NCBI RefSeq assembly: GCF_964204645.1
Contig: NC_134028.1
Location: 17,828,153-17,892,152 of the forward strand
Reading direction: 5' to 3'
From: Tubulanus polymorphus
Taxonomy: Eukaryota > Nemertea > Palaeonemertea > Tubulaniformes > Tubulanidae
DNA length: 64,000 bases
Shown one piece after another: positions 10,920 to 22,500 of this stretch (position 1 is the first letter of the stretch; the number at the start of each line of letters is the position of its first letter). The notes under the pieces are model-generated. The model did no database searches. It was not told the origin of the DNA and worked only from the letters and a program-made list of their open reading frames with translations. The translations under genes were made by a program, and so were the position numbers.

Positions 10920-11091
10920 AACAATGCAGAAACAAATAAAAGGCAAGTCAAGGTAATTACAATAGTTTATTTACCCTTTATATTCATTTCAGGAACAATA
11001 TTTGAAAAATACGTATTTTTGCTATTTTTGCTAAAAATTGCAGCACAGTGGGTCCTAGGCGTACATAAAATTGCAGCAGCCAAAGTGTTAA

Positions 11092-12201
11092 GAGAAAAAT
11101 GCGATAGAATAACTTTTTGGACAATTTAATCAGAAATCTGGCGGCGTTTTGTTGTGGGGAATAATTGAAACATTATTTTGAGTCATTTTCAGCTGTTTCT
11201 AATGTTTTATGTGAATGAAGTGACAATTTGAGGTTACTATGAAAATGAGAAGATCCATTTTACAAGAATCTGCATGACGTCATAGACGGTGATCATTAAT
11301 ACAGTGATCGTGGCTTTGAGAAATTTGTCCATGTAGTTAGAAAACAGAGAGACATCGTTTGGCTGTGGTCGAAGTGCAAACAGAACCTCATCGTATTTAC
11401 ATAGCTGGTTCTGTCTGCTCAGCGCTCTCCCTTTCCACGAATTTCCTGAACTCAGGGATTTAAAAAAAAGTCTTTTTCTCTAGTAAAGACAGACAAAATA
11501 TTGTTCTTCTGCTCACCGATGGTGGCCAGGACGTTTCTCATTACATTTATTCCATCTAGATGATTTATCTCAGTCTCTTGGAATGGGTAGAATTTCCATG
11601 GACAGTGGGCAATTTTCCAATCAACCAGGCCACATGCAATTTGCACTATTGAGAAACATGGCTGAAGTCAGCTTTCAGCGCTGTTCTCAATCCACTGCAA
11701 TGGGTTCCCGAGTCCAAGAATTCAGTGGCAAAAGAATTTCCCACATATATGGAAAAATATATGGAGATGAAAGTAAGTGATTTTCCATTAACACGTTTTT
11801 AAATCAAGTTGGGTCACCATTGCCGTCTACAAAACGGAGTTTGTTCATTCGTAACACTTTATTTTCTGCCATACAATTGTTTCTAAATAGTGGAAAGAAT
11901 GAACTGTTGATGCAATGTCTTAAGTTGGCAATTGCATCCGGTAAGAGATCCCAAGCTCTATTAACCAGAATGATGTAGCGTGGTTTGTATTTACTCTATC
12001 AGTCATACTATTAGAGATTCAACGTTATCACGTCTGTGCTGCACTCCTGATAACGTATCTGCTTATATGCAGGGAGCGGTTTAGGGATTCGATCAAATGA
12101 AGTTACAATATGGCTACTGTAGTCAGCAGGGGTTCCACCAGCTTAACAATCAGCAGCATTAACTTGACAGCGTTCACTAGAAAATGTGGGATGGATGCTG
12201 T
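11092..12201. other. non-coding, no feature recognised
   Basis: No domain, repeat family or RNA gene recognised. The first 30 bp (gagaaaaatgcgatagaata) are an inverted copy of a segment at 8,396-8,430, discussed in the findings. Confidence 0.4.
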
Positions 12202-12207
12202 CTATGT

Positions 12208-12562
12208 CAGGGATGAAAACGGCCCATATTGAAAAAGTCAGAAAATATTTCAAAAAAGTTAGTTTTTTGGGGAATAAAAATCAGTAACTATTTAGCCAAA
12301 AAACTTACTTTCTTTTGATCAAAATGTTAATGGTTTGGGCCTGAATTAGAGGGAGCCGCCTTTCGAATGAGACACCATATTGGTTTCTCCGACTCCACAG
12401 TTGTGCTAACTACCGCCGAAAACCATCGTAAGGAGCGCTCCAATGTGACGCACATGATTGAGATGATTAGAGCGCTTGATGCAATTTACACTGATCTCAG
12501 GAATGAAGAAAATGGAATAATAAGTCGGAAATCTGTCCATGGTCGAAAGATTATCATCCCCG
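12208..12562. mobile_element. MITE, CAGGGATG family (355 bp)
   Basis: Left end CAGGGATGAAAACGG, right end TTATCATCCCCG, imperfect inverted repeats. The exact 6-bp duplication ctatgt lies on both sides (12,202-12,207 and 12,563-12,568). No coding capacity. Internal similarity to the copies at 7,699 and 44,326 extends over the whole length. Confidence 0.88.
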
Positions 12563-12883
12563 CTATGTGAGCTCCCTCTTGTGTTGTAGCATCAAAACCA
12601 TCCTCAGGATGGTTTCAATTGATTTATTATCACTGACAACAGTTATCTGCACATCTGTTCCACAGTTGTTTGATGTGGAATACTGTTTTATACCCAAGTT
12701 CAACACCAAACCTCAACACAGACTGCATCAAAAGAGTTGGGATACTGGCAGTGGGCACCTGATTGACTAGAGTACCATAAACATACAGCGGAGTTGATAC
12801 TTGTATCTTCTTCTACTAAACCGTTCCACTGTCTCTGATTTTGAACCATCCAATTTCATCTTTAAGTTTCACCTCTGATTTTT

Positions 12884-12985
12884 GAGCTATTTAATAACCT
12901 ACTTAGTAAAGAATCATTCCCAGAAAAGTGGAAATTAGGCATCGTGTCTTGTATCTACAAGAAAGGGGGTAAAAGCAACCCTTTT
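12884..12985 (+). pseudogene. LINE reverse-transcriptase fragment, plus strand
   Basis: Reads ELFNNLLSKESFPEKWKLG followed by IVSCIYKKGGKSNP, the segment that opens the palm region of jockey/CR1-type reverse transcriptases. It abuts head-to-head the minus-strand LINE fragment beginning at 12,988. Confidence 0.75.
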
Positions 12986-12987
12986 TG

Positions 12988-14050
12988 AAGCTTCAAACAT
13001 TCTGTTTGTTATACCATCCGGACCACAGGCTTTATTAATAGGTAACTGTTGTATCAATTTGGAGATAAAATCCGGAGACGTTAAGTTAATTGTAACATTA
13101 TTTACACATCGGTCTGGGAAATCAGGAAAATCATTAAGTTTTTGACGTTGTGATATTTTTTTGTCACCGAATTCAGTAATAAATTAGCTTTTTCGAAACT
13201 CGAGGTACATTATGATATTTTATTACGAGGTACAAAATGATATTTTTTTGTCACCGAATTCAGTAATAAATTAGCTTTTTCGAAACTCGAGGTACATTCT
13301 TTATTTGATTCTTGATCAAAGAGTTGGTATACCACAATCAAATTTATCACCCACTAGTTTTCTAATAATTACCCAGTAATTACGTTTTAATGATGATGTA
13401 CTTCCGTGGCCATTTAGTAATTTATTATTATGGTTCTCTCTTTGTTCAGCAATCAGGCGATTTACAATAATGAGGGTTACCAGTTTTCTTATGCTTTCGA
13501 TAATACCTATTTCTACGATTTATTTCACTTCTAATCTTATCATTAAACCATGGTTTTGAAGTATTTCTAATAGTAACAAAACGGTTCGGAATAGAATTTT
13601 TATAAACATCCATTAGTTTGTTTGAGAATTCGGTCACCATATAATCAGGGTCACTTATATTTAATATATCATTCCAGTCCACTAGATTGAAATTTTCTGT
13701 TAGTCTATCAAAATTACATGACTCATAATTCCAGATTCGTTTATTATACGACTCTTTTCTACTAATACGAATTTGAAGGGACACAACTGATACGCTGAAT
13801 TTCAATGGTCTGAATTTCCAATCGGTTCTGAGACAATAGCACAATTTACATTACCTGGTGAATCTGTAAAAACGTGATCAATGCACGATTTACTATTTCC
13901 TGTTACCCTGGTAGGTTCATGTATCAATTGTGTCATATTACAGCCATCATTTACATCCTTAAGCTGCCTGCCAGGCGTACTTGTAATATCATGCTTATAG
14001 CATAAATTATGTTTGCTATTGAAATCCCCCAAAACATATATTGCACATAT
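12988..14050 (-). pseudogene. LINE ORF2 remnant: endonuclease to start of reverse transcriptase
   Basis: On the minus strand, from high to low coordinate: an AP-endonuclease core (YVLGDFNSKHN, then RVTGNSKSCIDHVFT and GNSDH) at 14,050-13,805. A frameshift follows, then the linker (DWNDIL.., KPWFNDKIRSEINRRNRYYR) to about 13,450. A damaged stretch (GDKFDCGIPTL, KECTSSFEKANLLLNS) comes next, and finally the reverse-transcriptase entry motif LPINKACGPDGI at about 13,020-13,060. At least two frameshifts and several stops. The rest of the reverse transcriptase is absent except for the inverted plus-strand fragment next to it. Confidence 0.82.
13151..13298 (-). repeat. 60-bp tandem duplication inside the LINE remnant
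   Basis: The segment starting 'tgatatttttttgtcaccga' and ending 'aactcgaggtacatt' occurs at 13,151-13,211 and again at 13,239-13,298, separated by a short patch containing pieces of itself. It lies within the LINE linker and adds to the frame damage. Confidence 0.8.
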
Positions 14051-15002
14051 ATGAGCCAGGGATAAACATCATGATTAGTGATCCATGGAGCAATAGTATG
14101 ATAGTACGGACATGATAAGTATGATTAGATACACGTTTTATTATTGCAAGCCAACAATATATGACAACAATTAGAATAAGTACATTACTAGTACAACTCA
14201 CAAGACACAGCGAAAAGGCAGTAACTTAAACAAACACTTCCAGTTCAAAGAGGCATATCAAGATCAACAAGCCAATGCCTATTTGGATGATTTTAAGAAT
14301 TTTAAATGAAATTAGAATAAGGCTCCAAAATTGGCTATTGTCTATATTCTTACACCTAGGTAATAGAAAACAATTTCTGAAATTTCCAGCACACACTCTG
14401 TCATGCAAGTAATTTACAGGCATTTTTACCTATGCCTAGCCTCCAGGCACCAATAAAGGATATTTCTTCTACAACTATTCAAAGATGCATCCATATAAAA
14501 ATATTTTGGCATATTTCAAACTAGAACTAGATTGATTGATAAATTTCGAAACTAAATCAATTAGTAGCTAAGTAACATATGAAAAAAGCAAAGAAAAATG
14601 CTTTTGTCATATACACGCGAACAAGGAAACGTATTTATCTAAACTTCTAAGGGACAGGTAAGTTGGAGCCAACTATTTGCATTTTTTAGTCTCATGGATA
14701 TGGAAACTAAATAACAGGAGCAACGAGGCTCGACAGACCAGATTATACAGGTGAAATGAATACACGCTGGCCGTTCTACTATAAAAGTACTGATCGGCTA
14801 AGTTACAATAGTTCAGAAAGCTTTATCATGGATATTCTTCTCAAACAATACGTGACTCTGGGTAGAATAGTCACACCTGCCAAGCGATACAAACATTTAT
14901 AAGTTCAGCTGCCAAACTCGGAACACCACCGGAAAACATGCTAGAGGTTAATCAGTTCATTATTTTTGAAATTTTTACTGCAGGATTCCAAAGGCAGGAT
15001 AC
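14051..15002. other. non-coding, no feature recognised
   Basis: AT-rich. The open frames at 14,016-14,201 and 14,226-14,423 on the minus strand show no motif I recognise. It probably includes further decayed LINE sequence next to the endonuclease start, but I cannot support that. Confidence 0.4.
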
Positions 15003-15310
15003 TGTTAGTATTAAATTCATTTATTTTGATACCTCGTCAACACTACAGCTTTTCGCCGCTGCATCTGTTTGGCGTGTTTAGTCTAGATCTATGGCTGGCG
15101 CCGGCACTTAAATGATTCATCGTAGAAAATATCCGCCAAATTTGGTAAATGAAATTAGAATATTGTTGGACTAACTGTTTGAAGCCCGCGACCAAATCAC
15201 TGGAGTTATAAATTTATTTGTATTTTATTTGAATCTCATGGCAGGGAGAACTCGCAGCGGACCCATGGAATGACACACGGTGATTCGTTGATCTTTACAG
15301 CTCGACAGTG
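15003..15310 (+). repeat. LTR-like dispersed repeat, uninterrupted copy
   Basis: Begins TGTTAGTATTAAATTC and contains the uninterrupted junction 'tattttgatacctcgtcaac', exactly the sequence that is split by the BEL element at 1,160/4,345. The end region has 'aatctcatggcagggagaac' and 'ctcgcagcggaccc'. A more diverged second copy of its right half follows at about 15,361-15,500. It may be an LTR (TG..CA with a TGG just after CA at 15,239), but the paralogue shows similarity past that point. Confidence 0.6.
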
Positions 15311-15360
15311 CTTATAATATTTAGAGTAGTGAATATCCTGTGGATCGGTAAAGTGTAGCG

Positions 15361-15505
15361 ATGAAGAAAATATGTAATTGTTAAAATTACTTTTTGAAGA
15401 CCGCAGCTGAAAGTGATGAAGTCTTGCAGCAATAAATCTGTTTATTTATACTTGAATCGATAATGGAAGTGACGAGCAGCCTGCGGTGGATATCGGGATG
15501 ACGAC
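15361..15505 (+). repeat. diverged partial copy of the LTR-like repeat
   Basis: Matches the right half of the preceding repeat: the 'aaattactttttgaagaccg', 'caataaatctgtttatttat' and 'gagcagcctgcggtggat' blocks occur in the same order as in 15,160-15,260. The left half is missing. Confidence 0.5.
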
Positions 15506-16149
15506 TCAGAAAATCATGTCGCCTCATTGAATGGGGCTCAATTTTCGATGTTTATGGCCTGACAGTGCTTTTCAACGTTGATTCATTAAAATTCCCATGC
15601 AGTATCTGTAGATCGAAGTGAGCTTAATGAAATGAAATGGATTGTAACTCGCGGTAACATGCGGTAAACAGCGGTAAGGTAAGAAAGCCTTTGCAGTTTT
15701 GACGAAGTTGTCAAATAGTGATAATTAACACGCGAATATCAATAGGGTTTTCTGTGATGTCACAGAAAACCCTAATAACGAAATATTTATACAAGCATCA
15801 AACAATGGGATAAAGATTAAAGGATTAAGATTAAAGTAATTTGACTTGAAAAAAACACAGAACAATGAAAGCCAATTACCGGTAAGGATAAATATCATAT
15901 GAGTCAAGGTAATTTAAAGACAAAGCCAGAACTAAGGGCTGATCAACCAAAACAAAAGCCAAGAACATGAAAGGAATAATCAGGAGTGAGCGAGTGGAAG
16001 TAACAAGCCAAGAAAAACAAGCTTACAAGGGTTTATATAATGAGGGTACGAGTGAGGCGAGAAATTTGGATTAAAAATGTTGTGAGGAGAAAAACCATTT
16101 TTCTGTAAATTTGAACAATATCTTGTGTCTGATTGACCAAAATTTGCTA

Positions 16150-16330
16150 ATGATGATGGGCCCTAGGGGATACATATACATATGAAACATGGACATAGAT
16201 CAAAGCATATTCAAAATTCCCCTTAAAGAAATGTACATATAATAAGTGCAGATTTTGGTGAGCAACAATGGTTGCCAGTTGGACATCTTGAATCCGATCG
16301 GGAAGACTTTAAGATCCGATATGGCCAGCA
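16150..16330 (+). mobile_element. diverged fragment of the 154-bp-core family, 3' module
   Basis: Contains 'aagtgcagattttggtgag', 'caacaatggttgccagttgg' and 'catcttgaatccgatcggg', the same order as in the full copies near 47,400 and 55,020. It lies just downstream of VWA8 exon 13 in the following intron. Confidence 0.6.
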
Positions 16331-16476
16331 ATCTTGCAAATAATTAGCATCAAAATTAATATGATTCTGAAGCTATATACCATTCACCATCATTCAAAAC
16401 AAACACTCTAAAATTGTTTCACGTAACTGACAAAAGTATTTGACATTTTCAGAGATGTTTTATATATTTTTCTTAC

Positions 16477-16590
16477 TTGTTTCTTAGCTGTTGATCGGTT
16501 AGATAAGTGTCCTGTTTTATTTTCTCGTATCGATCATGACTGGTAAGTCTTGTTCCGTCAAACAAGGTTAATTCTCGATCGTGTATCAAC
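16477..16590 (-). CDS. VWA8: VWA8 exon 13, last one in the window
   Basis: Encodes LIHDRELTLFDGTRL and SHDRYEKIKQDTYLTDQQLR. Donor GTAAGA after phase 2. The following exon (expected to carry an IALAEPP-like motif) could not be found between 1 and 16,476. Confidence 0.92.
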
Positions 16591-19500
16591 CTGACAAAAA
16601 ATACATTTATCATTAATTCATTTGATATCTAAACCATTGGTGATTTTTCTCAGCAGCCACACTGGCCTAACCTGTTTAATACTGATAGCGTTCCTGGGTT
16701 GATTCTATGTAGCCCATCTAACACTGCTATACGTCCCTCTATAGCTGCGGTAACCAATGGCGATGGTCTCCACATGGTATCACCGTTCTCTAATGTCATT
16801 CTTTGTTGCAATAAATCACGTGCCGTCATATCTTCATAGAGCATCATAGGTTCAAGGTCATAACTGAGTAGACGAGCGAATTCATTAACTATAGCAGTTT
16901 TACCACAACCCTGAAAACCCAAGAAATAAAGTCTAACTCAGTTAAGTTCATCATCGCTACTGAAGTCCTCTATATTTCAGAAACAAGGCCTCAGTACCGG
17001 CCACGGCCCAAGCAGATGTCTGAAACACAGATATAGCTGCGATCACACATACCCGGCACTAGGTTTTTCCGCATTTCACATATGTATACAACATAGAGGA
17101 ATTTGGGAAAACAGACAAAATGAAGGCTTGTACGGTTCGCAGTGCTTTTTAGGCCACTAATGCGAACTGCCGATTGTGTACGCACATCTAGGCCTCTTCT
17201 GCAAGAGAGTTCAAAAATTTTTGTCTAAGAGCCTTCTTTAAACTGTACATATCCAGTGCTTTGCACATTGAGTGGACAAGAAATATCAAGAACAAAATCC
17301 TGTGATTATTTGCGCAAAATACTTTGACGCTTATACTTCACAAGGCCCATGGGCCTCTAAATATTGTTCTTTATTTTCTTATTGAATATCTATAAGATCC
17401 TGCCACAAAGTATACCCAATCACGAATTTCAATGAAAAATGGCAAACCATTAGGAAGCTACACGTCTTGAAATTCAAGCCAAAGTTTTCATTTTTGGGCA
17501 AAAAAATATCACTGGGGAGCAAGCATTATCCAATGGACCTTATTTCTTATGTTGATGGGGCATTGAGGGGATGCAAATATATATGATCAAATTAATTGAT
17601 GCAATTGTTTTCAAATTTTCCCTCGAAAACTTTGATAAAGGACCATGGGACCAGTAGGATCAACTGAGTACATTTTACTTTTGAGCACAAAAATCTGTGA
17701 AATCTTGGCACATACGCCACTGTAATAAAGCAGGTTCAACTATGATGATATTAAACATGTTAATGGGTTTTTCCCCATGACTCAGCTCATAGCAGAACTA
17801 GATGAGTCGGTACGCCTCTGATGCCCCCGCTTGTAAGACCAATTCCGCAGCTAACAATCGGGTAACGCTATCTGGTTTATAGGAATGAACTCATACTATG
17901 TCGAAACCGAGTACCATGTTTTAGATATTTACCAATTTACATTAATTTTCAAGGGCTCCCTGGTGGCCACACTTCATACAAAAGCAACCTGAATCTAAAT
18001 AGGCATGTACCTCAGACCATTTCCTACCTGTGTACCAAGTTAATAAAAAATGTCTTGAGAAATGAAGGCTCCAATGCTGCCCCTGTAGGGAATAATTTAA
18101 ATTACAAGGACCATGAATTTAACTAAGAATGTACCTATTACCATAAGGGCATTGCTTGAAAAATCTTTTTAATTCGTGACTTCAAAGTTCTATAAGTTTA
18201 TATTGTATTTTATCTTTTATCTAAGAATTACTTTGTAGTCAAATAAGACCAAAGATACACATTTGTTTACAGTCCACATACAACATTTCATAGGGTATGG
18301 TGCAGCAGGGAAAGTATTGTATATTTTCAAAAAAATATTTTTCACAATATGAAAATTCATATGATGTCACATATCAGAGGGTGCTGAATATTGAGTCCTG
18401 GAAACCTCTTCCTATGTATGGCCGTGGAAGCTAAAATACCGGTACAGTTTAGAAATCGGCGTATTAGATCGTTTTAAATCCTCGACCTATACCTATAGTT
18501 TGCTGCTTAGTATTTTCAGGTCACAAGAAATTACAATTTCTTACAAATTAAATCAACAGAAAACACAGCGCTCATCTTCTGCTATGATTATTCAGCCTTT
18601 TTTCGTGTCAAACGTGCACACGCCAAGCAGCGCTACAGCATCACCATATAGTAGTGTACTGTACGAGCGTGTGTTTGTGTGTGCAACAGTCTAATGATTA
18701 GCACTCTGCGCACGTGGAGGCCTTGTGTAAGTGAATGTTCACTAACACTTCAATGTCAATCAAAACAATCACCTGGTTTCAAAATCTAACATGACCTATG
18801 GCGGATATGTGAAATAATTACATTCTCACCAGCAATGAGCATTTGAGATTTGCACATATACAGCACCTAGTCCAGTGAAATGTTTGCCATTCTATGGCTT
18901 TCCCATAATTATTCTAGTAGCGCCGGAATTCCCCGTAATTGCAATTTCATGCGCAGGACCTAAGAATTTTCCCGCCACAGAAAGTTTTTCGTAGAATTTT
19001 AACAAAGTTGACCATGTCATCGACGGAGGTTCGCCATGTCTTCAATCGTATCGATTATACGTTGTTTAAGCAGAGAACCAATGAAACAAATGCTCACATT
19101 AAAAAAATGTACCGCGATTTTACATGAATTGGCTTCATGCCAAATTCATATCGCAAACAAAGGTAAAACAAATAATTCATCGAGAAATGAAGGCTCTATC
19201 ACGCTAACATCGTTTTCCAATGCGGCCCCCTGATGGCCCCAGTTTAAACTTCAGCAACCTGAATTCAAATAGGAATCTGCAAAGTGTGGATTCCGCCAAC
19301 AAAAATGGCTGCCAGACATCTATCTTCATTTTGACGGGCCAGTTTTCAGCAGACCTACCAACATTCAAAACAAACTAGTTTTGATAGTGATCGTACCTAA
19401 AATCTTAACTTTTGATGATAGTAAAAAATTACAATTTTTAGTATGAAAATTTGTATTCCCGAGTATACTTACCTGCAAAACATACTAGCCAATAACCTTA

Positions 19501-22500
19501 GCTTGCTGGTATAACCACCTGAAATTCAACTTGGCCTACTACCACCAGCCGGTGGCGCCACCGGAAGTACGCTCATATAATTTTTAGGTTACTATTACGC
19601 AACGAGCGGGGAGGCGTGAGGGACTAAAAAGTATGTTTTGCTAGTAAGTATACTTGGGAATGCAAATTTTCATACTAAAAATTAATTATTCCCCTCATAT
19701 ACATTCCCTACAAAACATACTAGCCAGAGAGTCCCACAGACTAGGAGGATGGATGGCCAAATTGAAAAGGAACACACCCAAAGATGGACACAGATCCCCA
19801 AACAAGAGGCCAGCGGGCCTTATACCTTCATGACACAGTAGAAGAAGAATGATTTAGTATTCTAAGTTTTACAGAAAGATTTACATTGTAATGATGTAAC
19901 AAGTTTTTAAAATAGTTAAGATGGTATAGGCTATGTGGCGATAATGTTCATTTTCTGTTAATATATCCTTACATGAAAAGACAAGCCCATTTTAGCTGCC
20001 CCAAAGATCACACTACATGAAAAAATGCATCAAGAATTGGTGTAGGCATCGTGCTGAAAAGAAATCCAAGATGGATGGCAACCCTGGTGGCCATACTTGA
20101 ACTCAATTTTCAATAAGGGTAGACATTTCACCTACTAAAATTCTTAGACCTAGCATCTTGAAAATGCATCAAGAATTGCAGGCCGTTTCGTGCTAGAAAT
20201 TCAAGATGGCTGACCTGGCAGCCATATTTGAAAGCCGATGACCTCCATATACTAAAGGCATGGACAGCTTACCTACCGTATTTTCCGGTGTACAAGTCGA
20301 CCCGGTGTATAAGTCGAGGTCAAATTTTCAGTTTAAAAAGTTGTGCTAGGGCTATAGTCGGTGTATAAGTCGAGTTGCTTTTTCATATGTCACATTGAAA
20401 ACAGTGCCGATGTCATTCTCATAGTAGTTGAGAGAGTCTTTACCACTAACTGCATTATTAAATCATTGGAATCTGTTGTTTCTAATATTAAATTACCGGA
20501 TTAGTGCTCATTGTTTGTATCCACGTGTTGAATGTATAGTGTATATGTTGAATGCCACGCGCCTGTAGTCTATTATTAGACTGACTGTGTATTGATTATT
20601 GGCACGCTGCCACAGCATCGCGGCTTATATAAACACTGTACAATGAATATACGCGGTTTTCTTTCTCTTTTGATTTTTAACATTAGTTAATTTTTAAATA
20701 TTTCCAACTATAAGAAACTATTTTTATCAACATCCTAAATTCTAATTGGTATATGAGTGTAGCCTAACATAAATTGATATTCCATTTCATCATGGCGACC
20801 TTGAACTCTAAACATCGTCAGTTTAAAACGATATCAAAAGTGCAGCCGGTGTATAAGTCGATCTACGTTTTTTGGACATGATTTTTGGTCTTAAAAACTC
20901 GACTTATACACCGGAAAATACGGTACCTTGATCCTCACACCAAATTTTGTGGAAATCCATCAAGAATTGCGGGCTGCATCGGGCAAACAAGAAATTCAAG
21001 ATGGCCACTCCAATGGCAGCCATATTGATCACCAATGACATTTTTTTACAATAGGGGTGGACATCTCGTCAGACCCAATCTTCAAGCTAATTTTCAAAAA
21101 GATTCATCGCAAATTACAGGTGAATTACTGTGTCGAATTCAATTCAATTCCAAAGGGTCTGGCTTAGGCCTATGCAATGGCAGTCAATTAAGATTCGACT
21201 TTTTGAAAAACCAGCACATATGCCTATTCAAATCACATGTAATTAAAAAATTCAGTGCTTCTTAGTTTGATGTCCCTGTTTTCATCGCACACGTGGTTAA
21301 AATTATTGGTTACATCGAATGTCTTCAACAGCTGATACAACTGCACCCGCGTCTGTCAATCATCTTAATTGATTCATATACTAAAATGCTCAATATGAAA
21401 AAACTATGCGGTGAATCAATCCGGAGTTTTTCAGTAGAATGTCAGACACTAGGTACCTTTCTTTAAAGGTTTATTTGTTGTATGTCATTTACAATCAGTT
21501 ATATAATACTTTATTCATAACTTTGAAGCTGCGCACCAGCAGCGAACGCTCAAGCAAGGTCAGTCACGTAGGCCAACGATTACACGAAACAGACCACGAT
21601 TTTGGTTAAGAGCTACTCTCTACATAAATGAGAGGGATTGTAATGGACCATTTGATGACACTAACCTTTGATAAACTTTGTATGGATACAATCAAGATAA
21701 TTCCACCCTATAATTCCATTATTCAACGATCGACGCACAGCTTAAACATGGCGCCGCCATTCAATACGCTAGTCACGATGTATCTCTACACACATCAAAA
21801 TCACACTTGAATTACAAGTGTTGACTTATGAGAAACGATCGAAATCTAGCAATTTGATTGGGAAAATAGCAGCACTATAATTGAAAAAAGTTAATAAATC
21901 ACCTCCGACTGTCTAATCATTTAACATGGAACTACTATTTCCGCCTTATCACATGTGCACTCTGCCGCCGTGATTCGCCCATTCAACGATAAAAACTTTC
22001 CCACGGTCTTACTATCGGCATTTTCTAATAATTTGGGGAAATAATTTTAAAAAGCGAAATTTCACACTCTGCATTAATAAGATTAAAGCATTTATTCGTT
22101 TGACAAATCTTCCTCTGAACTCCCACCAACAAGTTATAAGTGGCAACACGAAAATGACGTCATCGACTCACTGCCATCTTATAATAGTCATAGTCATGAA
22201 GGTAAAAATATAACAAGAGTTAAACCTATCTATGAGAGATTTACCTTTGGTCCAATCACACAGAAATCATGCACAGAATGAGACTGAATCATTTCTGTTA
22301 ACAAATTATCATGATATTCTGTTCTCACGAAGTGTTCTTTCGACGCTGATTTCTCTAAGGTTCCACTTTTTACCTGAAGACATAAAACAAGAAATAACAT
22401 AACCAAAATATTTATAAAGGATCATTCAGCCCGTATGTTTTCGTTTTCCAATATCATCATTCATTATATGGTAGGGTCTATGAGCTGATTTCAGTTTGAA

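Larger units (their letters stand above)
8490..11087 (+). mobile_element. piggyBac DNA transposon, nearly complete
   Basis: A 2,598-bp element flanked by TTAA on both sides (8,486-8,489 and 11,088-11,091). Its ends are CACTTTCGCTGCT on the left and the complement of CACTTTGGCTGCT on the right. It encodes a piggyBac transposase with all three catalytic aspartates and a C-terminal cysteine-rich finger. Two frameshifts are the only clear damage. An AATAAA lies at about 10,934, after the coding region. TTAA targeting and this terminal organisation are known for piggyBac. Confidence 0.95.

Noticed and set aside
21035-21265. A 76-codon ORF conserved almost perfectly at 47,961-48,191
   Set aside because: Conservation extends equally outside the frame because both lie in copies of one dispersed repeat; substitutions show no coding bias and no domain is recognisable.
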